Source: Gemmataceae bacterium (GTDB lineage Bacteria; Planctomycetota; Planctomycetia; Gemmatales; Gemmataceae). Taken from it: DNA of 64,000 bases. The notes beneath the pieces are model-generated. The model was not told the origin of the DNA. It did not search any database and saw only the letters and a list, made by a program, of their open reading frames with translations. The position numbers and the translations under genes were made by a program. This document shows positions 17,637 through 25,923 of the stretch, in pieces (the first letter of the stretch is position 1; every line of letters begins with the position of its first letter). The DNA lies in the NCBI GenBank assembly GCA_019636445.1, contig JAHBXO010000012.1:79860-143859 (forward strand), in the 5' to 3' direction.

Positions 17637-19913
17637 TTAGGGAAGCGTCGGACCGGACGTGCGGGACTTTTGATTCGATTCGAGAATCCATGCGAGGAAT
17701 TGCGAGAGGTCGATCCGCGGTGCAGGCATCGGTTCCTCGCGGCCGATCAAGGCCTGCGATTCGACGCGCAGCTCCGGGGCGCCGTCGGCGAACGCCTGCG
17801 TGCGAACGCTGCCGGCGAGGACGTTCGTTGTCGAAATATCAAGCCGGAGTTCCGTGACGCGGCCGGTCTTGCCGGGGGAACGGTCTTCGACGATGAGCGT
17901 CCAGACGCCGCGCGCCGGCTGGCCATCGAACGCGGCGAGCGATTCTTCGGGACGGACTGCTCCGAGAAACGGGGATTTCGCCTTGGAAACCAGGCCGAGG
18001 GCTTCGTCGTCGAAGGTGGTGCCGCGGAAGCCGCTGCCGTCGGTGCCGCGGCGCTCGACGAGCGTGACGGTGCGATCGGCGGGCGAGCGCAGCTTGAGCA
18101 CGAGGTCGCCGACGTGGAAGTGTTCGAGGAACACGAACAGGTTCAAGTCGGAGACGGAACCATCGCGGTTGACGACGATCGGGATTTCGAGCGTACCGCT
18201 GTCCGGTATCGCGAGTGGCAGGGCGACGGTGGGGTTCGCGGAAGTCGATCCCGAGGCGAGCGTGCCGGTGCCTGTGAAGCGGTCGCCCGGCTCGCCGTTG
18301 ACGCCGTTGCCGTTCTGGTTCATTCGGTTCGCGGCGATGTCGAAGATGTCCACGCCAAGCGTGAGCGAGTACGTTCCGGGCTTCGTCTTCGGAGGAAATG
18401 CGATGTCGAACTGGGTGTTGTTCGTGCCGCTCACGGGCACGACGGAGAGGGCCGCGAATCCACCGTCCGGCCCCGATAGCGTGACATCGGCGATCGTGAA
18501 CGAGCCGGCGTTGATCTTCTCGTTGAACTGGACGCGGACGCGGTCGAAGCGATCGACGGCGGAGCCGTGGAAGACGGCCGAGAGGACGCGGGCTCCGTCG
18601 GTTTCTCGCGTTGTCGCAGGCGGAGGCGAAGCGGGCGGGGGCACCGAGGGCGGCACTGTCGGCGGCGTGGCCACGTCGAGCATCTTCGCGAGGTTCAGCC
18701 GGCCGCCGGTGGTGGTCCGGCCGGCGAGGGATGACAGCGGATCGACGGAGGCCTTCAGTTTCGCGACGACCTGCTGCCAGGTCCAGGTCGGGTTCGCGTC
18801 CCAGAGGAGTGCGATGGCACCGGCGACAAAGGGAGCGGCCATCGACGTGCCGCTGTACGAGCCGTAGCGGTTGTTCGGCAGCGTGCTCAGGATCGAGACG
18901 CCCGGCGCGCCGAGGACGACCGTGTTCACGCCATAGCTGGAGAAGCCGGCGAGTTGGCCGTTCGCATCCACCGCGGCGACGGGGATCACGTTCGCGAGCG
19001 TGGCGGAGTAGCTGGCAGGGTAGAAGGGGACGGCGTCGTTATTGGACGAATCGTTGCCGGCGGAGGTGACGAGGATAAGGCCGGCGGATTGCGCACGGGC
19101 GATGGCGGTGGCAAAGACGGCGTCGTAGACGTTGCTGCCCCAACTGGCGTTGGCGACGCGGGCGCCGTTGGCGGCGGCGTAGTTGAGGGCGCGGATGCCG
19201 TCGCTGGTGTAGCCGTTGCCGTCGGTGCCGATGAACTTGAGCGCCATGATGCGCGTGTTGGGGTTCACGCCGCTGACGCCGATGCCGTTGTTGCCTGCGG
19301 CGCCGACGATGCCGGCGACGTGGGTACCGTGGCCGTCGTGGTCGGACGGGTCGGCGTCGTTGGCGGCGAAGTCGTAGCCGATGATGTCGTCGGCGAAGCC
19401 GTTGCCGTCGTCGTCGCGGCCGTTGCCGGGGATTTCGCGGGTGTTGAACCAGAGGTTGGCGGCGAGGTCCGGGTGGGAGTAGTCGATGCCGGTGTCGATG
19501 ACGGCGACGACGGTATTGCGGGTTCCTGTGCCGCGATCCCAGGCGGCGGCGGCCTGGATGGCGGCGAGGCCGGTCTGGGCGGCGAGTTGCGGGTCGTTGA
19601 AAGCGGCGTTCGAGCGGACGATGCGGTCCGGTTCGGCGGCGGAAACGTCCGGCACCGCGGACAGTACCCCCAGCGCCTGATCGAGCGGGTAGCCGGCGGC
19701 GAGGTCGACGCGGTAGAGGCCGAAACCGAGAGGCGTGATGGAAGACGTCGGAACGGAGTCGGCGAGTTGTTCGAAACGCACGGCATCGGCGACGCGCTCG
19801 TCGCCGAATGCGACGAGAACGCGGTCCGGGGCGAAGGCGTCGGTCACGGCGAGCGCGGGCGTCGTGCGGTCTTCCAGTCGCTCCACGCGGAGCGAATACA
19901 GCGATGGACGCAT
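17637..19913 (-). CDS. secreted subtilisin-like serine protease with P domain
   Basis: A 758-residue S8-family protease. The N-terminus carries 'VERLEDRTTPA' in the first 20 residues, a motif common at the start of Gemmata-type secreted proteins. Catalytic Asp in 'VVAVIDTGIDYSHPDL', His in 'DHDGHGTHVAGIVG' and Ser in 'YSGTSMAAPFVAGA' are all present, with a Pro-rich linker near residue 420. A middle Ig-like domain follows ('VRVQFNEKINAGSFTIAD'), then a P/Homo B-type domain near residues 590-700 ('HVGDLVLKLRSPADRTVTL', 'GVWTLIVEDRSPG'). It probably degrades extracellular or cell-wall proteins. It ends 28 bases before the nuoD start on the same strand. Confidence 0.93.
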   Translation of the reverse strand: MRPSLYSLRVERLEDRTTPALAVTDAFAPDRVLVAFGDERVADAVRFEQLADSVPTSSITPLGFGLYRVDLAAGYPLDQALGVLSAVPDVSAAEPDRIVRSNAAFNDPQLAAQTGLAAIQAAAAWDRGTGTRNTVVAVIDTGIDYSHPDLAANLWFNTREIPGNGRDDDGNGFADDIIGYDFAANDADPSDHDGHGTHVAGIVGAAGNNGIGVSGVNPNTRIMALKFIGTDGNGYTSDGIRALNYAAANGARVANASWGSNVYDAVFATAIARAQSAGLILVTSAGNDSSNNDAVPFYPASYSATLANVIPVAAVDANGQLAGFSSYGVNTVVLGAPGVSILSTLPNNRYGSYSGTSMAAPFVAGAIALLWDANPTWTWQQVVAKLKASVDPLSSLAGRTTTGGRLNLAKMLDVATPPTVPPSVPPPASPPPATTRETDGARVLSAVFHGSAVDRFDRVRVQFNEKINAGSFTIADVTLSGPDGGFAALSVVPVSGTNNTQFDIAFPPKTKPGTYSLTLGVDIFDIAANRMNQNGNGVNGEPGDRFTGTGTLASGSTSANPTVALPLAIPDSGTLEIPIVVNRDGSVSDLNLFVFLEHFHVGDLVLKLRSPADRTVTLVERRGTDGSGFRGTTFDDEALGLVSKAKSPFLGAVRPEESLAAFDGQPARGVWTLIVEDRSPGKTGRVTELRLDISTTNVLAGSVRTQAFADGAPELRVESQALIGREEPMPAPRIDLSQFLAWILESNQKSRTSGPTLP

Positions 19914-20036
19914 GCGGAACCGTTCTGCTCGTGGTGCGGGTGGGCGAAACCCGTCGGGCGGAAACGATTGAACTGTAGGTGACGGACGGAGCGGAGACCG
20001 GAAACGGGAAAATGGAAAATTCGATTCAAGTTCCGC

Positions 20037-20067
20037 CCCGCGCCACCTTTTACCGGTTGGCGGGGGC
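20037..20067. terminator. imperfect GC-rich hairpin
   Basis: CCCCGCGCCACC and GGTTGGCGGGG can pair across a 7-base loop with one or two mismatches. It lies 35 bases beyond the stop of the pyruvyl-transferase-like gene (minus strand) and upstream of the subtilase. There is no T-run, so the terminator call is tentative. Confidence 0.35.
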
Positions 20068-20101
20068 GTGACGGTCGTGCGATGTGCGTAATCTGGGGGA
20101 A

Positions 20102-21316
20102 TTATCCGGCGGGAATCGCGGCGATCATCGCGGCCATCTTCTCATGTGCGTATGCTCGCGCCTTTGAGGCCGTTCGCCGCGCCGCGGGGAGGTCCTTCGC
20201 GATGGCGAGAAGAGTTTCGGCGATCTGCTTCCCGGTCGCGTCGTCGATCTCGAAGATCCAATTCTTCAAACCAATGTCGCGCCACATCTGACCCTTGCGC
20301 GTGTCGGTCGGCTGGCGCAGGTGGACGGCCGGCGTGCCGTTCGCGACGGCCATGATCGGCGAGTGCATCTCGAAACTCGCGACGGCGGCCGCCTTCGCGT
20401 ACACGCTCCCGGCCTCGCCTGTCAGCCAGTAGCGATCCATCACGGTCACGCTCGGCTTCACGTCCGCGGGCAGCGGATCGAAGAGCAGCGGCTTCAGCCG
20501 CGTCACCGCGTACGTCATCTCGGGCACCAGGAAGACCTTTCGCTTCGTCTCGCGCACCCACGCGACGATCCCCTCGCGCAGCTTCGCGTGGTCCCGGTCG
20601 GCGAACGCTTCGTTCACGGCGCTCCGCTCCGGGTTCGGCTTCACCGTATCCCGGATTTCCCAATAGGGCGTCCAGCGCAGCCGCGGCACGGCGCAGAGGA
20701 ACTGCCCCGCTTTGAGTTTGTGCTCGGCAAGCAGCTTGTCCGCGGCCGCGTCGTCCTTCAGGTCGAGGTCGAACGTCGCGTCCGGTCCGAAGTCCATCGT
20801 CGGCTCTGTGACACCGGAGTTCTTCAGGGCGGCGAGCGAATCGGTATCGCGCGTGAAGACGAATTTCGCCCCGGCGAGCAGATCCTTGTGCGTCTTCAAC
20901 TCCGCATCGCTGAGCGTGACGCCGGCAAAGCCGTAGGGTTTGCCGGCCTTCTTCGCGAGGAGGGCCTCCTTCGCGCCGACGAGGCCGGGGCCGGAGCCGT
21001 GCAGGAAGAAGTCACAGGCGGCGAGGGCGGCGTTCTTCTCGTCGGCCGTCTTCGCGATCGCAAGCTTCGGGAAGCGGTTTTTGAGTAGCGTTTCGACTTC
21101 GGCGTTGAGGGAGTTGGGCCAGAGCGTGATGACGGCGTTCGGCCGGTGCTTCTCGAGAAGAGCAAGCATCCCCGGCGTGTGGGCGATGTCGCCGATGTTC
21201 ACCGTCTGCCACGACGAGCGCAGGAGAATCCGTTGCGGTTTCTTCTCCTCGGCTCGTAGGGAAGGAGTCAGGGCCAAGGCGAATGCGGCGAGAGCTTCGC
21301 GGCGGGAGAGGTTCAT
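20102..21316 (-). CDS. polysaccharide pyruvyl transferase family protein, Tat-type signal
   Basis: A 404-residue protein that begins MNLSRREALAAFALALTPSL, a twin-arginine (RR) signal peptide. The body has the family's early 'NIGDIAHTPGMLALLEK' motif and the later 'EMHSPIMAVANGTPAVHLRQP' block with the conserved Glu-x-His near the C-terminal nucleotide-like site, matching the polysaccharide pyruvyl transferase (PF04230) fold. Normal family members work in the cytoplasm; export is unusual, so the true substrate may be different, for example an exported carbohydrate. The gene stands alone between divergent and convergent neighbours. Confidence 0.78.
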   Translation of the reverse strand: MNLSRREALAAFALALTPSLRAEEKKPQRILLRSSWQTVNIGDIAHTPGMLALLEKHRPNAVITLWPNSLNAEVETLLKNRFPKLAIAKTADEKNAALAACDFFLHGSGPGLVGAKEALLAKKAGKPYGFAGVTLSDAELKTHKDLLAGAKFVFTRDTDSLAALKNSGVTEPTMDFGPDATFDLDLKDDAAADKLLAEHKLKAGQFLCAVPRLRWTPYWEIRDTVKPNPERSAVNEAFADRDHAKLREGIVAWVRETKRKVFLVPEMTYAVTRLKPLLFDPLPADVKPSVTVMDRYWLTGEAGSVYAKAAAVASFEMHSPIMAVANGTPAVHLRQPTDTRKGQMWRDIGLKNWIFEIDDATGKQIAETLLAIAKDLPAARRTASKARAYAHEKMAAMIAAIPAG

Positions 21317-21427
21317 GCGGCACCCGGCGACGGGAATCGATTGCCGCTATATTATCGAACTTCGAGGAACCCGATGGTCACTGGCACGGCGTCGCGCCGG
21401 GTGGCGGGGCGACCGGACAGCACAAGT

Positions 21428-22114
21428 ATGACCAATCTTTTTACCCCCGGACTCACCGCGAACTCCGTCAAAGATACCAACGGCAAAGTTCTGACCGTGC
21501 CAGTCGGCTGGGTACTTCTTCCGCCCGGTGACGCCGCCCTGACCCGTCGAGTGAAGGCCGCTGGCGATCATTGGGTGGTGCAGGAGAAGAAAGGCCGCAA
21601 GGTCTTCTCACGGGGCGTGTGGGCACCGGCAACGACCATCGAGCGGATTCAAGCTGAACTCGAAGCCGAGCGATCCACCGAGAGTTATGCCAAACGCAAA
21701 GTAGCCGACGCCAAGCGACGGGAGAAGGCCCAAGAGATTTACGTCGACGACTTCACCGGAGCCGTGGTGAGCTTCCTTGCCTTCCACCCTGCTCATGCCG
21801 ATCTTGCCCAGCGACTCGCGAAAGTAGTTGCCGATCATGCCACGCCGGTTGGCAGCGGCACGGTCGCCCGCACGAAGCGGATCCCGGTCGAGCAACGGGC
21901 CGAAGCCGCCGTCATTGCTTGGATGCGGCACCAGACGACCGCCTACGACTCGATGACCATCCCACGGGTGAAAGGCAAGCGGCGCGAAGTGCGGCGTATA
22001 CTGGCCCAGCGGTCGAAGGAACTGCTGGCCCGGTATCGGCGGGGAGAATCGAACGGGGAAGGATGCCCGCTGTTAAGGGCCATTGACAAGAAGAAGCAAG
22101 AGGATCAGCCATGA
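21428..22114 (+). CDS. DUF2293 domain protein
   Basis: About 228 residues, cytoplasmic and basic. The C-terminal half holds the DUF2293 domain ('AVVSFLAFHPAHADLAQRLA', 'VDHATPVGSGTVARTKRIP' region, 'AEAAVIAWMRHQTTAYD' and 'KRREVRRILAQRSKELL'). The function is unknown. The N-terminal part ('VGWVLLPPGDAALTRRVKAA') is conserved-looking. ATG 21428 begins MTNLFTPGL; an in-frame ATG at 21374 has a better ribosome-binding site (GAGG) and is a real alternative, adding 18 residues. The stop overlaps the next start (ATGA), so the two genes are translationally coupled. Confidence 0.75.
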   Translation: MTNLFTPGLTANSVKDTNGKVLTVPVGWVLLPPGDAALTRRVKAAGDHWVVQEKKGRKVFSRGVWAPATTIERIQAELEAERSTESYAKRKVADAKRREKAQEIYVDDFTGAVVSFLAFHPAHADLAQRLAKVVADHATPVGSGTVARTKRIPVEQRAEAAVIAWMRHQTTAYDSMTIPRVKGKRREVRRILAQRSKELLARYRRGESNGEGCPLLRAIDKKKQEDQP

Positions 22115-22884
22115 GAACGATCATCACGTTTGCGGCGGTGCTGCTCGCCGTTTCGTCGGTTCATGCTCAAGACTTCCGCAACGTGACCTGCGAAGGGACG
22201 TACCCGCATCACCTGCAAGGCATCTGTGCCGACAAGGACGCGATCTACTGGTCCTTCACGACGACGCTGGTGAAGACTGACCTGAACGGGAAGTTGCTGA
22301 AGAAAGTGCCGGCCGCCAACCACCACGGCGACCTCTGCCTCCACGATGGCAAGCTCTTCGTTGCCGTGAACCTCGGCAAGTTCAACGATCCCAAGGGCAA
22401 TGCCGATTCGTGGGTGTACGTCTACGATGCCGCCACGCTGAAGGAACTGGCCCGTCACAAGGTCCAAGAGGTCTTCCACGGTGCGGGCGGCATCGGCATT
22501 CGCAACGGCCACTTCTTCGTCGTGGGCGGATTGCCCGATGGCGTCGAAGAGAACTACGTCTACGAGTACGACGCCAAGTTCAAATTCCAGAAGAAGCACG
22601 TCATCAAGAGCGGCCACACCCGCCTTGGCATCCAGACGGCCACGTTTGCCAATGACCGCTGGTGGTTCGGCTGCTACGGCGATCCGAAAATCCTGCTCGT
22701 CACCGACGCCGATTTCCAGATGAAGGGCCGGTACGAGTTCGACTGCTCGCTGGGTATCGTCGGCCTGCCCGATGGCCGTTTCCTGTCGGCCACCGGCAAA
22801 TGCGAAAAGGACAAGGGCTGCACCGGTTCGGCCCGCATCGCCGTGGCCGATATGAAGACGGGGTTGCGGATCGGCGAGAAGTAG
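22111..22884 (+). CDS. secreted beta-propeller-like protein
   Basis: A 257-residue protein with a clear signal peptide (MRTIITFAAVLLAVSSVHAQ). The mature part shows repeated short blade-like segments, such as 'DKDAIYWSFTTTLVKTDLNGK', 'DGKLFVAVNLG', 'NGHFFVVGGLP' and 'DRWWFGCYG', and looks like a partial beta-propeller of the kind that reads out stored or measured values. No enzyme motif is seen; several Cys are present near the C-terminus ('GKCEKDKGCTG'). The ATG overlaps the stop of the DUF2293 gene. Confidence 0.62.
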   Translation: MRTIITFAAVLLAVSSVHAQDFRNVTCEGTYPHHLQGICADKDAIYWSFTTTLVKTDLNGKLLKKVPAANHHGDLCLHDGKLFVAVNLGKFNDPKGNADSWVYVYDAATLKELARHKVQEVFHGAGGIGIRNGHFFVVGGLPDGVEENYVYEYDAKFKFQKKHVIKSGHTRLGIQTATFANDRWWFGCYGDPKILLVTDADFQMKGRYEFDCSLGIVGLPDGRFLSATGKCEKDKGCTGSARIAVADMKTGLRIGEK

Positions 22885-23094
22885 ACCGAGCGGAGACTGC
22901 CACCCACCGTATGCGGTCCACGGCGGTCGATCACGGCGGAAACAAGCATGCGCAAAGAGAGGACTTCATGCCATCGATCTTTGATGCGGCGCTCGAACCC
23001 TTCTGAGCGTCGCACTGCTGACGATCCTGTCCGAGATTCGAGTCGCCGAATAACGGTCGAATCCGATGCGGCCGAACGGGAGGCGAAAACGACG

Positions 23095-23328
23095 ATGGAA
23101 TCGACTTGGAACTGCGATCTGGATTCGTCGATCCCGGACTGGATCATCGAGTATCCTGAAACGTACCCCTTGTTTCAGGAATGCGGCATCGACAGCTCCT
23201 GCGGCGGAAAGTCTCTGGAATATGTCTGCCGGGAGCGCGGGCTGGACTCGCGCACGATGCTCGACAAACTCCGGACGCGGATCGTCGAGGCAAAGCCCGG
23301 GAAACCGGAAGAATTCTCTTCACAATGA
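23095..23328 (+). CDS. stand-alone ScdA_N-type domain protein (DUF542)
   Basis: A 77-residue protein resembling the N-terminal domain of ScdA/YtfE iron-sulfur cluster repair proteins. The core 'SIPDWIIEYPETYPLFQECG' is followed by 'DSSCGGKSLEYVCRERGLD', with the conserved CGG that the family uses. The di-iron hemerythrin domain found in full-length repair proteins is absent. In other bacteria, free-standing copies are found beside nitric-oxide or denitrification genes. The start ATG has GGGAGG upstream. It is followed 10 bases later by a cupin gene, with which it likely forms an operon. Confidence 0.8.
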   Translation: MESTWNCDLDSSIPDWIIEYPETYPLFQECGIDSSCGGKSLEYVCRERGLDSRTMLDKLRTRIVEAKPGKPEEFSSQ

Positions 23329-23338
23329 GGGCGGAACG

Positions 23339-23668
23339 ATGGCGATCCAGCATGCGAATCCCGGAGAGGTCATCGACGTCCGACCGTTGGGCGCGGCGCT
23401 GGCGTCGGCACGGACCACGACACTAATCAAGTCGGGGCAACTGGAAGTCGTGCGGTTGGTGCTGCCCGCCGGCAAGGAGATCGCGGCACATAAAGCCCCC
23501 GGCGCCATCACGGTCCAATGTCTCGAGGGACGGATCGCCTTCACGGCGCGGGGCCAGACGCACGAGCTGACGGCAGGTCAGATGCTGTACCTGGAAGCCG
23601 CCGAGCCTCACGCGGTCCGCTGCATCGAGGATGCCTCGGTGCTCCTGACGCTCCGTTTGGCATCGTGA
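23339..23668 (+). CDS. small cupin-domain protein
   Basis: A 109-residue single-cupin protein. The barrel strands 'VVRLVLPAGKEIAAHKAPGA', 'QCLEGRIAFTARGQTHELTAG' and 'LYLEAAEPHAVRCIEDA' follow the two cupin motifs. The metal-binding His/Glu pattern is partly kept ('AHKAPG' and 'PHAV'). With the ScdA_N gene 10 bases upstream, a role in redox or nitric-oxide response is possible, but this is inferred from context only. The start ATG at 23339 follows GAGGGCGG. Confidence 0.75.
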   Translation: MAIQHANPGEVIDVRPLGAALASARTTTLIKSGQLEVVRLVLPAGKEIAAHKAPGAITVQCLEGRIAFTARGQTHELTAGQMLYLEAAEPHAVRCIEDASVLLTLRLAS

Positions 23669-23687
23669 GCGGGAGCGCCGATCGATC

Positions 23688-23981
23688 CTAGTGCGGCCGG
23701 ACGTTCAACGTCCGCATGATCCAGAACATGGCGGTGAATATCGCGATCGACCAGCCGAGCCAGCCCGAGATGGCCAGGTGCTGCGTGCCGAGGATGAAGT
23801 CGGAGTCTTTGTAACGGAGCCAGTTCCGATGGCGGAGCCATTGCATCCCGAGATACCAGCCGCCGCCGGCCGTGGCGAGCAGCGCCGGCCCGATGCCGTT
23901 CATGGCCCCGCCGTTGAGCAGGAGGGACATCGTGGCCAGCATCAGCGACAGGACGAACAGCAGATAATCCCCGGGGTTCAT
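23688..23981 (-). CDS. small membrane protein of unknown function
   Basis: A 97-residue protein with two or three hydrophobic segments ('YLLFVLSLMLATMSLLLNGG', 'GPALLATAGGGWYLGM', 'LAISGWLGWSIAIFTAMF'). No family recognised. It starts 3 bases after the TfoX_N gene on the same strand, so it is probably co-transcribed with it. Confidence 0.6.
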   Translation of the reverse strand: MNPGDYLLFVLSLMLATMSLLLNGGAMNGIGPALLATAGGGWYLGMQWLRHRNWLRYKDSDFILGTQHLAISGWLGWSIAIFTAMFWIMRTLNVRPH

Positions 23982-23984
23982 GGT

Positions 23985-24314
23985 TCACTTTCCCGGTAGC
24001 GACTTCACGAATCCGATCGCCCGTTCAATCCAAACCGCGAGTGAGTCGTCGTCCTCGACGCCGTCCGAATCCACCATCACCCAGGCTTTCATCGGGCGAC
24101 CCGTGACGTCGAACGGCCGGACATGCGGTTCCAGCATGGCGACCTCGGCCTGTTCCGGACCCAGTCGGACAATGAGGGCGTCTTTCCACACACAGACGAG
24201 CAGATTGCCGTTCAGGAGGAAACCGAGGCCGCCGAACAACTTCTTCTCCACAATGTCCCGCTCGCGGGCGAGTCCATCGCGCACGCGGGCGGCGAGCGAG
24301 TCGTCGTATGCCAC
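23985..24314 (-). CDS. TfoX N-terminal domain protein
   Basis: A 109-residue protein matching the TfoX_N domain: 'VEKKLFGGLGFLLNGNLLVCV' and 'ALIVRLGPEQAEVAM', then 'PFDVTGRPMKAWVMVD' at the C-terminal half. TfoX is a competence regulator in some gamma-proteobacteria; single-domain copies are widespread and of unknown role. The GTG at 24314 has GGAG 6 bases upstream and is preferred to the TTG at 24326 that opens the frame. It lies between the beta-helix gene and the small membrane protein on the same strand. Confidence 0.8.
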   Translation of the reverse strand: MAYDDSLAARVRDGLARERDIVEKKLFGGLGFLLNGNLLVCVWKDALIVRLGPEQAEVAMLEPHVRPFDVTGRPMKAWVMVDSDGVEDDDSLAVWIERAIGFVKSLPGK

Positions 24315-24338
24315 GGGGGACTCCAACGGAGCGTTAGG

Positions 24339-25892
24339 TTACTTCTCGTTCGAGATTGCATTCTCCGCCACGATTCCCGACTGGCCTTGGATCTCCACCG
24401 CCTTCGCGTTCGGGGCCGAGGAAACCGCCGTGTTGCCGTAGACGTGGCTAGGCTTCGGGCTGTCCTTCACGAGGATCGCGATCCCCTGAAATCGCTTGAT
24501 GGTATTTCCGGAGACCACCACCGTCGCCTTCCCCGCGTTCACCGCAGTTCGGTAGCCATCGAACGTATTGTCAATGATGGTCGCGGTGGAGTTCTCCCAC
24601 ACCCACACGGCGTTCCCCTGTTTCTCGCCGATTCCCGTGAAGGTATTCCCGCTTAAGGTGGCGTGGCCCTGCACCAATACGGCCGCCACGCCGCCGCCCG
24701 ATATGCGATTCCCGCGGATCGTCGCCGTCGAACCATCCTTCACCGCGAGGATCGGAGGTTGTCCGCCCGTTCGCGCGAGTTCGTTCTCGGTGATGGTCGC
24801 CGTGGACCCGTCGGTGACGCCGATCGCGATCAACTTGTTATCGAGGCACTTGTTGCCGTGGATGATGGCGTTCCCTTTCGACTGCACGCCGATGCCCGCC
24901 ATTTCGTTTTCCCGGCACTCGTTGCCGACGATCAACGGATTCGCCCCGTCCCGGCAACCGATCCCGGCCATCTTGTTCTTGCGGCACACGTTGTTTCGCA
25001 AGATCGGACTGGCACGATCCCGGCATCCGATCCCGGCCATTTCATTTTCGGAGCAGGTGTTCGCCTCGACCAGCGGAGCGGTGCCGTCCATCCGAATGCC
25101 GATGCCGGCCCGCCGATTCTGATAGCACCGGTTGCCGCGCATTACCGGCTTGGATCCCTCCCGACAGCCGATGCCCGCCCGAATGTTCTGGAAGCAGGCG
25201 TTGTCCGTAATGATCGGGTTCGCGTTCCGGCATCCGATCCCGGCCCGCAGGTTTTCCTTGCAGACGTTTCGTCGAACAATCGGCTCGGCACCGTCCGCCA
25301 CGCCGATTCCGCCGCCCATGTTGCGATAGACTATGTTGTCTTGTATTACAGGGGCCGTTTTCGTCTTCTCCCGACCGACGATGCCGATTCCCACGTCGCC
25401 GTTATGGTGAACGATGCAGTTGGAAACGGTGCCGCTCACGCCCCAAATGCGGATGGCGGGGCTTGTGCCCTCCGCCTGGACCGCGCCTTCCTCGTCGCCC
25501 AATTCTTCGCCCTTCGAATCGAAATGCTTTTTCCAGATCGTTTCGTCGTAGACTCCGACGTTGGTGATCGTGAACCCGTCCAGCGTGCACCCCTCCGCCA
25601 GTTCGACACCCGCCGATTTTCCATCGTTACCGCCGCCATCGAGCACGGTCGCCTCGACCCGTTTCAATCCCACGATCCCTTTGGCGTCATCCCCGGCACT
25701 GCGAAGGCGGATCCCCGGCTTCAGTTTGATCCGCTCCGCATACTGGCCCGGTGAAACCAGAATCGTGTCGCCGGAGACGGAGGCATCGATGGCGGATTGA
25801 ATCGTCTTGTGGTCCTGCGGGACGCGACGTTCCCCGGACAGGACCGGATGAACCCCGGCGAAGATCGACAGAACGGCGATTACGATGCGCAT
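24339..25892 (-). CDS. secreted right-handed beta-helix protein with cysteine-rich coils
   Basis: A 517-residue protein with a signal peptide (MRIVIAVLSIFAGVHPVLSG). After a short first domain ('HKTIQSAIDASVSGDTILVS') it consists of about thirteen coils of 21-26 residues of the PbH1 / NosD type. Coils 2 to 8 follow the pattern N-x-C-x-x-N-x-x-A-G-I-G-C/I/V, with seven cysteines in register at coil position 3 (residues 211 to 349) and four more at the GIGC position. It may be a carbohydrate-binding or -cleaving protein, but no catalytic triad was identified. It is separated by only 24 bases from the TfoX_N gene. Confidence 0.85.
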   Translation of the reverse strand: MRIVIAVLSIFAGVHPVLSGERRVPQDHKTIQSAIDASVSGDTILVSPGQYAERIKLKPGIRLRSAGDDAKGIVGLKRVEATVLDGGGNDGKSAGVELAEGCTLDGFTITNVGVYDETIWKKHFDSKGEELGDEEGAVQAEGTSPAIRIWGVSGTVSNCIVHHNGDVGIGIVGREKTKTAPVIQDNIVYRNMGGGIGVADGAEPIVRRNVCKENLRAGIGCRNANPIITDNACFQNIRAGIGCREGSKPVMRGNRCYQNRRAGIGIRMDGTAPLVEANTCSENEMAGIGCRDRASPILRNNVCRKNKMAGIGCRDGANPLIVGNECRENEMAGIGVQSKGNAIIHGNKCLDNKLIAIGVTDGSTATITENELARTGGQPPILAVKDGSTATIRGNRISGGGVAAVLVQGHATLSGNTFTGIGEKQGNAVWVWENSTATIIDNTFDGYRTAVNAGKATVVVSGNTIKRFQGIAILVKDSPKPSHVYGNTAVSSAPNAKAVEIQGQSGIVAENAISNEK

Positions 25893-25923
25893 CGGGTTCT
25901 CTCCCGTTTTCGGTTCGTCAGCG

